A DNA stretch of 64,000 bases, taken from assembly GCF_014931215.1 (NCBI RefSeq), contig NZ_CP063089.1:806001-870000 (forward strand). The letters run 5' to 3'. The number at the start of each line of letters is the position of its first letter. Position 1 is the stretch's first letter. The notes under the pieces were generated by a model. The model did not search any database, was not told where the DNA came from, and saw only the letters and a program-made list of their open reading frames with translations. Below, one piece after another: positions 28,402-36,903 of this stretch. Origin of the DNA: Campylobacter sp. 2014D-0216. Its GTDB lineage: Bacteria > Campylobacterota > Campylobacteria > Campylobacterales > Campylobacteraceae. The position numbers were made by a program, and so were the translations under genes.

Positions 28402-29486
28402 TTTAATTTTCCTTGAAAATATCTTCTTAAAAGTATTGCAGCTAAGTTTAATATTACCAATAAAAGTAAAAGCATGATAATTCCCGCTGCTGTTCTTTCT
28501 AAAAATGCACGCTCTGGCATAGCCGACCATGAAAAAATTTGAGCAGGCAAAACACTTGTTGGTGCAAAAATACTATTTGCCACATCAGGTATAAAAGCTA
28601 TCATACCTATAATCATCAAAGGTGCGGTTTCACCAATAGCCCCTGCTAGAGTTAAAATAGAACCTGTTAAAATCATAGGCATTGCTAAAGGCAACATAAT
28701 ACCTCTAATCATTTGAACTTTAGTCATACCTAAAGCATATGCAGCGTTTTTCATATTAATATCTACGCTTTTTAAAGCCGCTTTGGTAGATACTATAACA
28801 ATAGGCAAACTCATGATCGCCAAAGTAAGTCCTCCAGCCAAAGCACTTGAGCGAGGTATCCCAAAAAGATTGATAAACACTCCAAGTCCTAAAAGTCCAA
28901 ATAAAATACTAGGAATGCTAGCCAAATTATTTATACACACCTCGATAAAATGGGTAAATGCATTTTGTGGAGCAAATTCTTCTAGGTAAATAGCTGCTCC
29001 AACTCCAATTGGCACACTAACTACCATGCATACTACCATCACAAGCAAGGTTCCAACCACAGAAGCAAAAATTCCTGAATTTTCAGGCGACTTAGAATCT
29101 CCATTAAAAAAGAAATTTGTATTAAAGCTTAGCTTAATTTCTTGCTTTTGAACTAATTCATCAACTAGATTTTTTTGCTTATCATTTAATTTATTATAAT
29201 TTTTTTTCATATACTGATCTACTTCTGAATTTGCCAAAAGCCAAGATTTTTCTTTGACTTGACCTGTTCTTATTTTTCTTTGTTCAGCGCGCGATAAAAG
29301 CTCATAAGAAGGATTATTTCTATCAGCTTCTACATAAATATAAGTTTGCTTAAAAGCCCCTATACCTAGATATCCTACACTTGATAAAAAAACAAAAAGA
29401 AAGATAAGATTGATATAAAATCCCATCTTGCAAAATCTTTTAAAATTTTTCGAAGCTTTTTTTCTTTGCTTAAAAAGTTTTCTCAT
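28398..29486 (-). CDS. pstA: Phosphate ABC transporter permease PstA
   Basis: A 362-residue permease with six core membrane segments and the EAA-type loop [24 protein letters not shown]. It is longer than typical PstA because residues 45-135 form an extra charged periplasmic domain between the first and second membrane helices (rich in lysine, asparagine and glutamine). Overlaps pstC by four bases upstream and pstB downstream. Confidence 0.94.
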   Translation of the reverse strand: MRKLFKQRKKASKNFKRFCKMGFYINLIFLFVFLSSVGYLGIGAFKQTYIYVEADRNNPSYELLSRAEQRKIRTGQVKEKSWLLANSEVDQYMKKNYNKLNDKQKNLVDELVQKQEIKLSFNTNFFFNGDSKSPENSGIFASVVGTLLVMVVCMVVSVPIGVGAAIYLEEFAPQNAFTHFIEVCINNLASIPSILFGLLGLGVFINLFGIPRSSALAGGLTLAIMSLPIVIVSTKAALKSVDINMKNAAYALGMTKVQMIRGIMLPLAMPMILTGSILTLAGAIGETAPLMIIGMIAFIPDVANSIFAPTSVLPAQIFSWSAMPERAFLERTAAGIIMLLLLLVILNLAAILLRRYFQGKLK

Positions 29487-30397
29487 AAATTTTTCCTTTT
29501 ATGAAAGCGATTTATCAAATAAACGCTAAAAATATTAATGATTAAAGTAATGATAAAAAGCACAAGCCCTAAAGAAAATGCACTTAAAGCTAAAGAACTA
29601 TCAAAAGCTTGATCACCGCTTAATGCTTCTACTATTTTGACGGTTACTGTTGTCATATCTTCTAAAAAATTCATTGTTAAATTTGGACGCAATGAAGCCG
29701 CCATAACAACTATCATCGTTTCTCCTAAAGCTCTTGAAAGCCCCAAAAGACAAGCTGCGACTATACCTGGCATTGCTTCTGGTAAAATCACCGCAAAGAT
29801 AACTTCTTTTTTGGTCATACCTAAAGCATATGCACCATTGATCCTTTTTAAACTTACCGCTTCAATGCAATCTTGCGAGAGCGAAGCTACTATAGGAATT
29901 ATCATAACACCCATGATAAAACCTGCACCTAAAGCACTTTGAAAACTTGCTTTAATACCCAAAAAAGAAAAAAACCATACTATAAAAGGTGCCACCACTA
30001 TAGCTGCGAAAAACCCAAAGACAACTGTAGGAATTCCTGCTATGGTTTCTAAAATAGGCTTGAAGTAATTTTTAGATTTTTTACCTGCAAATACTCCAAG
30101 ATATATCGCACACATTACACCCAAAGGCAAGGCTGTTAGCATCGCTATAAAAGAAATATAAAAAGTTCCCCAAAACAAACTCAAAGCACCAAAAACTCCG
30201 TGCTTACTACTTCCATCAGCACCTACAAATGCAGCATCTGCTGCCCACTGACTTGAAAATAAAAAAGTCAACACGCTTTCTTTTTGAAAAAACTTCAATG
30301 CCTCGATTAAAATTGTTAGCATAATAGCAAAACTCACGATCACGCTAACAAAAGCACAAAGAAAAAGCGTTAGTTTTATTATTTTTTCTTTTATCAA
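29483..30397 (-). CDS. pstC: Phosphate ABC transporter permease PstC
   Basis: A 304-residue permease with six membrane segments and the EAA loop [25 protein letters not shown] that contacts PstB. A periplasmic loop (FLFSSQWAADAAFVGADG, about residues 45-62) follows the first helix. Fourteen bases separate it from pstS and it overlaps pstA by four bases. Confidence 0.95.
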   Translation of the reverse strand: MIKEKIIKLTLFLCAFVSVIVSFAIMLTILIEALKFFQKESVLTFLFSSQWAADAAFVGADGSSKHGVFGALSLFWGTFYISFIAMLTALPLGVMCAIYLGVFAGKKSKNYFKPILETIAGIPTVVFGFFAAIVVAPFIVWFFSFLGIKASFQSALGAGFIMGVMIIPIVASLSQDCIEAVSLKRINGAYALGMTKKEVIFAVILPEAMPGIVAACLLGLSRALGETMIVVMAASLRPNLTMNFLEDMTTVTVKIVEALSGDQAFDSSLALSAFSLGLVLFIITLIINIFSVYLINRFHKRKNL

Positions 30398-30411
30398 TTT
30401 TACATCCTAAA

Positions 30412-31395
30412 TCAAAAAACTCTTCCAGCTTTAACAAGCTCATCAGTTAATAAAGTTTTTTCTTTTATATGTTTTTGGGTTGCTTTTAAAGTTTCTTCAT
30501 CCAAAGGAACCAATCCTATTTTTTCTAATTCCGCTCCACTTTTAGCTAGATCATCACTCATATAAATTTTTGCAAATTCAAATACTTCGGGATTTTTCTT
30601 AGCGTTTATATATATAAACAAAGAACGCGCTAACTTATACTTTCCTTTAGAAATATTTTTTTCATCAGCCTTTACATTGTCAATATATACAGCATTAACC
30701 TTATCATCATTACTAGCTAAAAATCCGTATCCAAAAAGCCCAAAAGCTTCTTTATCAACAGAAAGTTTTGAAATAATTAAATTATCATTTTCTCCGCTTG
30801 GTATAAAAACTCCATCTTGGCGTATAGTTTTATATGCACCTTTATATTCAGGAATTTTTTTAGAAATATCTACCATTACAAGTTCTTCTATACTATCTCT
30901 TGTTCCTGAACTTGATGGAGGACCATAAATGGTGATTTTTCTATTTGGTAGGTTTTTATTGATTTGTTGCCAATTTGTATAAGGATTTGGGATTAATTTT
31001 CCATCTTGTGGAATTTCTTTAGCCAAAGCTAAAAATAACTCATGTAAGCTTATATTTAATGGAGTGTTGATTTTATTTTGTGCTAAAACTATGCCATCAT
31101 AACCTATCATAACGCCGACTATATCGCTTACACCTGATTTTTTACAAGTTTCAAATTCACTCAGTTTAATAGCTCTTGAAGCATTAGAAATATCAATAAT
31201 TCCTTCGCAAAACACTTTAAAACCGCCACCCGTGCCAATACTTTCAACTATAGGTGTTTTTGTATTTTTTATAACAGCATATTCTTCAGCAACAAAAGAA
31301 GTAAAAGGATACACAGTAGATGAACCTGCTATTTTTAATTCTGCTGCATTTAAGCTAACAAAACAAGCCATACTTAAAGCTAAAAGTTTTTTCAT
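30412..31395 (-). CDS. pstS: Periplasmic phosphate-binding protein PstS
   Basis: A 327-residue binding protein. Signal peptide residues 1-18 (ending LNAAEL), then the phosphate-loop residues in AGSSTVYPF, GTGGGF and GPPSSSGTRDSIEEL (about residue 170). It delivers phosphate to PstCAB. First gene of the operon; a Pho-box-like direct repeat at 31436-31455 lies about 40-60 bases upstream, in place of a -35 box. Confidence 0.96.
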   Translation of the reverse strand: MKKLLALSMACFVSLNAAELKIAGSSTVYPFTSFVAEEYAVIKNTKTPIVESIGTGGGFKVFCEGIIDISNASRAIKLSEFETCKKSGVSDIVGVMIGYDGIVLAQNKINTPLNISLHELFLALAKEIPQDGKLIPNPYTNWQQINKNLPNRKITIYGPPSSSGTRDSIEELVMVDISKKIPEYKGAYKTIRQDGVFIPSGENDNLIISKLSVDKEAFGLFGYGFLASNDDKVNAVYIDNVKADEKNISKGKYKLARSLFIYINAKKNPEVFEFAKIYMSDDLAKSGAELEKIGLVPLDEETLKATQKHIKEKTLLTDELVKAGRVF

Positions 31396-31435
31396 TTTTT
31401 CTCCTTAGTTAAAAAGTAATGCAAATTTAAAAAAA

Positions 31436-31455
31436 CTTGGAAACATTTTGGATAC
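31436..31455. promoter_or_regulatory. Pho-box-like direct repeat between pstS and a two-component system
   Basis: On the plus strand CTTGGAAAC-AT-TTTGGATAC; on the minus strand GTATCCAAA-AT-GTTTCCAAG. The two nine-base units are spaced 11 bases apart, the classic spacing for tandem OmpR/PhoB-family dimers, and resemble the GTTTC-containing pho box described in C. jejuni. It is placed to act as a shared activator site for pstSCAB and for the divergent regulator gene. Confidence 0.65.
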
Positions 31456-31468
31456 ATGTATTTTTTGA

Positions 31469-31474
31469 TATAAT
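31469..31474 (+). promoter_or_regulatory. -10 box of the pst-linked regulator gene, implying a leaderless mRNA
   Basis: TATAAT ends six bases before the ATG at 31481, so transcription should begin at or within a base or two of the start codon. There is no Shine-Dalgarno sequence in the intervening TTTTAT. Confidence 0.6.
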
Positions 31475-31480
31475 TTTTAT

Positions 31481-32140
31481 ATGTTAAATATTATTTTGAT
31501 AGAAGATGATAAAGACTTAAACGAATTAATCACACTAAGACTTAGTCAAGAAAGTATGAGAATTTATAGTTATTTTGATTTTTTTGACTTAGAGACCTTT
31601 TTAGATACCAATGAAATAGACTTGATTATCATGGATAGAAACCTGCCAAGTGGCGATAGTGTAGAATTAATCAAACAATTAAGAAAAAAAGGCTATATAG
31701 AGCCTGTAATTTTTCTTAGCGCAAAGACTTTACAAAAAGACATTTTAGAGGGTTTTGAACAAGGTTGTGATGATTATATATGCAAACCTTTTGATTTTAA
31801 TGAGCTTTTATTTAGAATCAAAGCCGTAACTAAAAGAAATAAAACTCCAAAAGAACAAATTTCTTATCAAGATTTTACTTTATACATCGATGAAAGAAGA
31901 TTAATCTATCAAACAAATACATTTGAAAACTTATCAACCTTAGATGTGGAATTACTCAAGTGTTTTTTTAATCACAAAAATCAACTTCTAAGCCGTCAGT
32001 TTTTAAGCGAGCAAGTGTGGAAAAATGACACAACAAGTGATAAAACGATCAATACAGCTATTTTAAGATTAAAACAAAAAATTCCACAGATTAAAAAAAA
32101 TATCATTTCAGTGCGTTCGGTAGGTTATAAATTGTGCTAA
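31481..32140 (+). CDS. OmpR/PhoB-family response regulator, probable phosphate regulon regulator
   Basis: A 219-residue regulator: receiver domain starting at once (LNIILIEDDKDLNEL), phospho-acceptor aspartate in LIIMDRNLPS (about residue 50), lysine in DYICKPF, then a winged-helix DNA-binding domain ending SVRSVGYKLC. The start is certain because the first beta strand begins at residue 2, yet no ribosome site is present and a -10 box sits six bases upstream, so the mRNA is probably leaderless. Divergent from pstS with a shared Pho-box-like repeat. Functionally like PhosR of C. jejuni, but orthology is not shown. Confidence 0.85.
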   Translation: MLNIILIEDDKDLNELITLRLSQESMRIYSYFDFFDLETFLDTNEIDLIIMDRNLPSGDSVELIKQLRKKGYIEPVIFLSAKTLQKDILEGFEQGCDDYICKPFDFNELLFRIKAVTKRNKTPKEQISYQDFTLYIDERRLIYQTNTFENLSTLDVELLKCFFNHKNQLLSRQFLSEQVWKNDTTSDKTINTAILRLKQKIPQIKKNIISVRSVGYKLC

Positions 32141-33423
32141 AAATAAAAACATTTTTCTTTTTTATACTTGGATCTTTTTGTATCGCTTTTTTTGTATTGT
32201 TTTATTTTTTTAATGAAAGCTACATTAACACTACAGTAAAAAATACCTATGAGCAAAAACTAAAAACACTCAATGATGTTTTACAATTTCAGTTATTAGA
32301 TACATTAAATTCTAACAATATAAACCAATTTGCCCTAGAAACTAGAGCAGATTTTATCATCAAGCAAGATGATACTATTTTTTCATCATTAAAAGATTAT
32401 TCTTATTTTTTAAATCACTTCAAAGCTGATTTTACTCATAATTTTTACAAGCAAAAAGAAATTTATTTTAAAGCTTATACTTATAAAAATTACCAATATA
32501 TCATCATCGTTTATCCTAAAATACACTCTTTGGTGCAAAATTTTTGGATCAAAAACATTATAATTTTTTCTTTCTTTTTACTTGTGCTTGTTGTGTTTTA
32601 TTTAATTGTTTTTAAGTATTTTAAAGTTTATTTTCAAGAATTATTATTGTTTGTTAAAAACATCAAATCAAATTCTAGTTTTACCACAAGTTATAATTTT
32701 TTCTATGAATTAAAAAAATTAAATTTACGCTTATTGAAAATCAAAAAAATACTCATCAAACAAGAATTAAAAAACAAAAAACAAGCTAAAAAAATTCAAA
32801 CCAAAAACACCCAACTAAGCAATGTAATCAGCGCTATATCGCACGAACTTAAAAACCCCATAAGTGTCATAGATTTGAGCCTGCAATCTTTAAAAGAAAC
32901 TAATGATGAAAATATGAAATTATTTTTACTTGAAAAAATTCACAAACAAAGCGCAAAAATTAACCAACTAACACACAAGCTCAATTTTGTTTTTAATCTT
33001 AATTTTGATTCTTTAAATTTGGAAAAATTTGACCTATATGCTTTAAGTAAAAATTTACTAGAAAGTTTCAAAGATGATAGATTAAAAATTCAAGGCCAAA
33101 TAAGCTTTATCAAAGCAGATCGATTTCTCATAGAACAAGTCATCATTAATCTAATCGACAATGCCTTAAAATACAGCAAAAAAGAGGTGTTAATCATCAT
33201 AAAAAATCAAAATTTTACTATCATAGATCAAGGCATAGGCATAGAAGAAAAACATCTTAAATTGATAACAAAAAAATTCTACAAAGTAAGTTCAACACAA
33301 AATAACTCTTTTGGACTAGGATTGTTTTTAGTTAAAAAAATACTCGCTTTACACAAAAGTTCTTTAAAAATTCAATCTAATCCACAAAAAGGTAGCATTT
33401 TTTCTTTTAATATTGATCTATAA
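32134..33423 (+). CDS. Sensor histidine kinase paired with the pst-linked regulator
   Basis: A 429-residue membrane kinase. Two transmembrane segments (about residues 6-26 and 143-166) flank a periplasmic sensor domain; the cytosolic part has the H-box SAISHELKNPIS, N-box NLIDNALKYS, G1 DQGIGIEE and G2 SFGLGLFLVKK. Start is GTG, overlapping the regulator's end by seven bases. Very lysine- and asparagine-rich, as is normal at this base composition. Likely senses phosphate status given its neighbours; the signal is inferred. Confidence 0.85.
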   Translation: MLKIKTFFFFILGSFCIAFFVLFYFFNESYINTTVKNTYEQKLKTLNDVLQFQLLDTLNSNNINQFALETRADFIIKQDDTIFSSLKDYSYFLNHFKADFTHNFYKQKEIYFKAYTYKNYQYIIIVYPKIHSLVQNFWIKNIIIFSFFLLVLVVFYLIVFKYFKVYFQELLLFVKNIKSNSSFTTSYNFFYELKKLNLRLLKIKKILIKQELKNKKQAKKIQTKNTQLSNVISAISHELKNPISVIDLSLQSLKETNDENMKLFLLEKIHKQSAKINQLTHKLNFVFNLNFDSLNLEKFDLYALSKNLLESFKDDRLKIQGQISFIKADRFLIEQVIINLIDNALKYSKKEVLIIIKNQNFTIIDQGIGIEEKHLKLITKKFYKVSSTQNNSFGLGLFLVKKILALHKSSLKIQSNPQKGSIFSFNIDL

Positions 33424-33459
33424 TCTTTATTAATGTATTTTTAATCTAGTTCTGATTAA

Positions 33460-33465
33460 TATAAT
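33460..33465 (+). promoter_or_regulatory. -10 box of the ferritin gene
   Basis: TATAAT within GATTAATATAATGAA, 25 bases upstream of the cft start, with a T-rich upstream region and no obvious -35, as is usual for Campylobacter sigma-70 promoters. Confidence 0.65.
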
Positions 33466-33490
33466 GAAATAATTTACACAAGGAGAAAAA

Positions 33491-33985
33491 ATGCTTTCAA
33501 AAGAAGTAGTGGCTTTATTAAACGAGCAAATCAACAAAGAAATGTATGCAGCAAATTTGTATTTAAGCATGAGCTCATGGTGCTATGAGCATAGTTTTGA
33601 TGGTGCGGGCGCGTTTTTGTTTGAGCATGCAAGAGAAGAAAGCGATCATGCAAGAAAACTCATCACTTATTTAAACGAAACTGATTCTAAAGTAGAATTA
33701 AAAGAAGTAAAAAAACCTGATAGTGAATTTAAATCACTACTTGATGTATTTGAAAAAACTTTCGAGCATGAGCAAAGCATTACTGCTTCTATCAATAATC
33801 TCGTTGATTTTATGCTTTCAAGCAAAGATTATTCTACTTTTAACTTCTTACAATGGTACGTAAGCGAACAGCACGAAGAAGAAGCACTTTTTAGAGGCAT
33901 TGTAGATAAAATCAAACTCATAAGCGACAATGGCAATGGCCTATACATGGCAGATCAATACATCAAAAGCTTGATCAACCATTAA
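33491..33985 (+). CDS. cft: Non-heme ferritin
   Basis: A 164-residue cytosolic iron-storage protein of the FtnA class. Ferroxidase ligands are visible in the four-helix bundle: E17-type in NKEMYAANLYLSMS, ExxH in FEHAREESDHARK, and the later glutamates in FEHEQSITASI and SEQHEEEALFRG. A 24-mer shell oxidises and stores iron. AAGGAG lies six bases upstream; single-gene transcript with its own -10 box and a terminator. Ferritin next to pst is also the C. jejuni arrangement. Confidence 0.96.
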   Translation: MLSKEVVALLNEQINKEMYAANLYLSMSSWCYEHSFDGAGAFLFEHAREESDHARKLITYLNETDSKVELKEVKKPDSEFKSLLDVFEKTFEHEQSITASINNLVDFMLSSKDYSTFNFLQWYVSEQHEEEALFRGIVDKIKLISDNGNGLYMADQYIKSLINH

Positions 33986-33993
33986 CTTTTATC

Positions 33994-34025
33994 TAGCTTC
34001 CTTTATTTTAAAATTCTGGAAGCTA
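33994..34025 (+). terminator. Terminator after ferritin
   Basis: Arms TAGCTTCC (33994-34001) and GGAAGCTA (34018-34025) with additional AT pairing in the loop, followed by AAATCTTTTGTTTT on the plus strand. Confidence 0.7.
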
Positions 34026-34101
34026 AAATCTTTTGTTTTAAAAGATATCTTGTAAAATAAAAGAAATTTTGCTAAAATACCTTTTATTTAAAAGGATTTT
34101 T

Positions 34102-34737
34102 ATGCAAATGAATGAAATTACCGATAAACTAAAATTTATACTCCAAAAAGAAGGCATAAAAAACGCCAAAGATTCTGATGTAGCTAAAATGCTAAATATC
34201 AACCCCGATACTTTCTATAGTATGAAATTTAGAAATTCCATACCTTATAAACAAATACTTCATTTTCTCAATGAAAGAAATATCAATATCAATGCATTTT
34301 TTTATGAAGACTCTCTTGAGAGCAATACTCCTTCACTTGATCTAAACTATAATGTTTTAAAATATTATGATGTTAATGCCTCTATGGGAGGTGGGGCTTT
34401 AAATGATAATGTAAGTTTTTCTGAAGTGATTATAGATGAAAAGCTTAGTGATTTTTTTGGCTCTAAAGATTGTGATATCATTCCATGTATAGGAGATAGC
34501 ATGGAACCTGAAATCAAAGATGATTCTTTGTGTTTAATAGATAAAAGCAAAAGCTTTAAAGAAGGTGGAGTTTTTGCGGTAAATACCCGAGATGGTTTAT
34601 TTATCAAACAAATTTTTAAAAGTAATAAAGGAGGAGTTTATCTACACTCTTTTAATCTAAGCTATGCAGATGTACATTACCAAAATGGTGATTTTTTAAT
34701 CGTTGGTAAGGTGGTTGGTACCATTAGTAGAATTTAA
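34102..34737 (+). CDS. S24-family (LexA/CI-like) transcriptional regulator
   Basis: A 211-residue protein with an N-terminal helix-turn-helix (DSDVAKMLNINPDTFYSMKFR, about residues 20-40) of the Bac_CI-repressor type and a C-terminal S24 peptidase fold: the serine in IPCIGDSMEPEIKD (about residue 124) and the lysine in GLFIKQI form a plausible self-cleavage or degenerate dyad. I start at the ATG at 34102 after AAAAGGA; an upstream in-frame ATG lacks a ribosome site. Stand-alone gene between ferritin and the cytochrome cluster. Campylobacter lacks a classical LexA SOS system, so the target is unknown. Confidence 0.8.
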   Translation: MQMNEITDKLKFILQKEGIKNAKDSDVAKMLNINPDTFYSMKFRNSIPYKQILHFLNERNININAFFYEDSLESNTPSLDLNYNVLKYYDVNASMGGGALNDNVSFSEVIIDEKLSDFFGSKDCDIIPCIGDSMEPEIKDDSLCLIDKSKSFKEGGVFAVNTRDGLFIKQIFKSNKGGVYLHSFNLSYADVHYQNGDFLIVGKVVGTISRI

Positions 34738-34771
34738 TAAAAACTATCATTTCTCTTTCTATTTGATAATT

Positions 34772-34792
34772 ATTATTAATTATATTAATAAT
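34772..34792. promoter_or_regulatory. Inverted repeat upstream of the mccA-like operon
   Basis: Perfect eight-base arms ATTATTAA/TTAATAAT separated by five bases, 127-147 bases before the mccA start. A second palindrome, AAGTTAACTT, lies at 34815-34824. Either could bind an operon regulator; AT-richness makes chance palindromes common. Confidence 0.35.
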
Positions 34793-34814
34793 TTGTTAAT
34801 AAATTACGCTTTTT

Positions 34815-34824
34815 AAGTTAACTT
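34815..34824. promoter_or_regulatory. Ten-base palindrome in the mccA-like promoter region
   Basis: AAGTTAACTT, about 40 bases upstream of a GATAAT -10 candidate at 34864-34869. A GTTAAC core resembles half-sites of Crp/Fnr-family regulators, which is a weak inference. Confidence 0.3.
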
Positions 34825-34918
34825 TTATTAAAAAATAGTCAAAATTATGTTTTAAAGTTAATGGATAATAAATAATACCATTTTTATCTTTTAACAAAAA
34901 CTACATGAAAGGGAAGTT

Positions 34919-36856
34919 ATGAAACACAATCTAGCTAAAGTCGCTACTTTTGCTTGTTTGGCTTTGGGCATTGGTTTGGGTACGCAAACTTTTGCTTCTT
35001 CAGAGCCTAGAACCCTTGATGGTTACGTGGCTCAAGAAGATGCATTTTTTGACTATCTTTACAAAAACCACCCTATTTTCAAGTATGAAAAAGAAGGTCG
35101 TTTAGTGGGTAAATTTACCCATAGCGATAGAACGGAAAATTGGGTTGTTAATCAAAACGGTGCTAAATTTGCAAAAGAACATGATTTAAAACAAGCTTCT
35201 ATTACGTATCGTTTGCCTTATGAGTCTTTTTTGGATTTTCCAAATAAATTCGTAGGCCCAAAAAAATGTGGTGAATGCCACCCTGCACAGTATGCTTCTT
35301 GGGAAAGATCTCGCCATGCTAAAACCGTGCGTTTTCCACACGAAATGGAAGAAGTTGGCGGAGCTGATGGTTTAAAAAAACCTATGTATAATTCTCAAGC
35401 TACTATCTTACCTGATGGAATTTACCCTAATGATGTTTATGCACTCATTGGAACTCCAAGAACAAAATACGGCTTTATAGATAGATGGCTTGTGCGTGGA
35501 ACTTACCATGTTGAAGATGGAAATTTGAGTGATTTAAGTGGTAAATTAACTGCTGGTGGTAATCAATTTTCAAGACTTTGGAGTGAGTTTTTAACACCTG
35601 AAATGGCACAAAAAATAGCAGCATTTGCCCCGGGTTTCCCTACCAAAATGGAAGACTTTGGTGGAAATGGTTCTCAAGTTTGGGGGACAAATTCCTATGC
35701 TGCAACTTATAAAGAAAAAGCGGTATTTCAACCTGCAACTGCATATTGTGAAACTTGTCACACATTCAAATTTGACTTTAAAAGCAAAGAAGAATTTTAC
35801 AAAGCCTTAGGCAATCCAAAAGAACTTCAAAAACACACCATTTCAAAAGGTATTACTTGTGAAGAATGCCATGGAGCTGGAGCTCACCTTTATGGTGCAA
35901 GAGGTGCGGGTATGCCATCAAACTGTGAAAGATGCCATCAAAGATTTTCTTACAATGAAACTGATGCTAAAATCAATCCTAGAAAACCATTTAATGCATA
36001 CTTTAAGTCAAGCTGTCCTGCATGTGGAACCGAAGGTGCACAGATGTATTCTTCAGCACACTATGATAAAGGCATGAGATGTAATACTTGCCATGATCCA
36101 CATGAAGTAACCTTTAATGATTGGAAAAGTGGATATACTAAAACAAAACTTAAAAAAACTTGTAAAGACTGCCATGAAACACAAGCTAGCTTTTTCAAAA
36201 AAGGTGGAATTCACGCAAAAGACAATTGTACAGCTTGCCATATGCCAAATATGATGAGTTGCGAAAACTTTGGTGCGGTTCAAAACCCTGACAAAGGCGG
36301 TTTTGATAATGTAAGAGCTTCACATATTTGGAATATCAAAGTAGATAAAACCGCAAAAACACTAAATCCACCAGAAGGCAAAGAAAGATCTCCTAAAGTA
36401 AGTGGTTGGACTATAGCTAGAGATGATGAGGGTAGATTTTTCCTTGATTTGATGTGGAGTTGTGGTAGAACAAGCTTTAGCGATATCAATCTAATGGGAC
36501 CTGGTGCAAGTGGTTGCCATAGTCCAGTCCAATCAACTCTGCCTGAAAAACTTCATTTTAGCAATCAAGAAATGATTTATGATAAAGTTATGCAGTGGCA
36601 AAACCCTGTTAAAGAAGGCTATGAAAAAATCAGACAAGGCATAGCAAACATTGATAAAACTTTTGCTGAAAAAACTAAACTTTCAGTAGAACAAAAATCA
36701 AAAGTCTTAAGCCTAACTAATCAAGCTCAAGCCATAGCTGATAGACTAGAAAAAGATGGATCTTGGGGTGTTCATGGACCTGCTTATTCTAAAAAGATCA
36801 TAGAAGAAGCGTTGATTTATATCCAAGAAGCACAAAATATCCTAAATAGTAAATAA
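34919..36856 (+). CDS. mccA: MccA-type octaheme cytochrome c, probable respiratory sulfite reductase
   Basis: A 645-residue periplasmic multiheme cytochrome. Signal peptide residues 1-26 (ending TFASS). Seven normal heme sites CXXCH at residues 117, 277, 314, 336, 388, 415 and 437, and an eighth unconventional site C515-X17-C533-H534. This seven-plus-one pattern defines MccA of Wolinella (CX15CH there), which reduces sulfite to sulfide. Lone cysteines 366, 369 and 448 could supply the two copper ligands of the MccA heme-copper active site. The downstream CcsBA heme lyase fits the known need for a dedicated lyase. Octaheme tetrathionate reductase is the main alternative, but it lacks the CXnCH site. 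Confidence 0.85.
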   Translation: MKHNLAKVATFACLALGIGLGTQTFASSEPRTLDGYVAQEDAFFDYLYKNHPIFKYEKEGRLVGKFTHSDRTENWVVNQNGAKFAKEHDLKQASITYRLPYESFLDFPNKFVGPKKCGECHPAQYASWERSRHAKTVRFPHEMEEVGGADGLKKPMYNSQATILPDGIYPNDVYALIGTPRTKYGFIDRWLVRGTYHVEDGNLSDLSGKLTAGGNQFSRLWSEFLTPEMAQKIAAFAPGFPTKMEDFGGNGSQVWGTNSYAATYKEKAVFQPATAYCETCHTFKFDFKSKEEFYKALGNPKELQKHTISKGITCEECHGAGAHLYGARGAGMPSNCERCHQRFSYNETDAKINPRKPFNAYFKSSCPACGTEGAQMYSSAHYDKGMRCNTCHDPHEVTFNDWKSGYTKTKLKKTCKDCHETQASFFKKGGIHAKDNCTACHMPNMMSCENFGAVQNPDKGGFDNVRASHIWNIKVDKTAKTLNPPEGKERSPKVSGWTIARDDEGRFFLDLMWSCGRTSFSDINLMGPGASGCHSPVQSTLPEKLHFSNQEMIYDKVMQWQNPVKEGYEKIRQGIANIDKTFAEKTKLSVEQKSKVLSLTNQAQAIADRLEKDGSWGVHGPAYSKKIIEEALIYIQEAQNILNSK

Positions 36857-36860
36857 AATA

Positions 36861-36885
36861 AAGGAAGAATATAACATTCTTCCTT
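36861..36885 (+). other. Intercistronic stem-loop after mccA
   Basis: Ten-base perfect stem AAGGAAGAAT/ATTCTTCCTT with loop ATAAC, five bases after the mccA stop. No U-run follows (GTAAATAAGG), so it is more likely an mRNA-stabilising or partial-attenuation element than a full terminator, allowing more MccA than downstream products. Confidence 0.6.
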
Positions 36886-36903
36886 GTAAATAAGGAGCTA
36901 GTC

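Noticed and set aside
27661-28530. A longer PstB with 43 extra N-terminal residues
   Set aside because: The extension lies within pstA, has no ABC-protein similarity, and the ATG at 28401 overlaps the pstA stop in the usual ATGA fashion.
34069-34101. Upstream ATG for the S24 regulator
   Set aside because: It lacks a ribosome site, while the ATG at 34102 follows AAAAGGA and begins the conserved domain.
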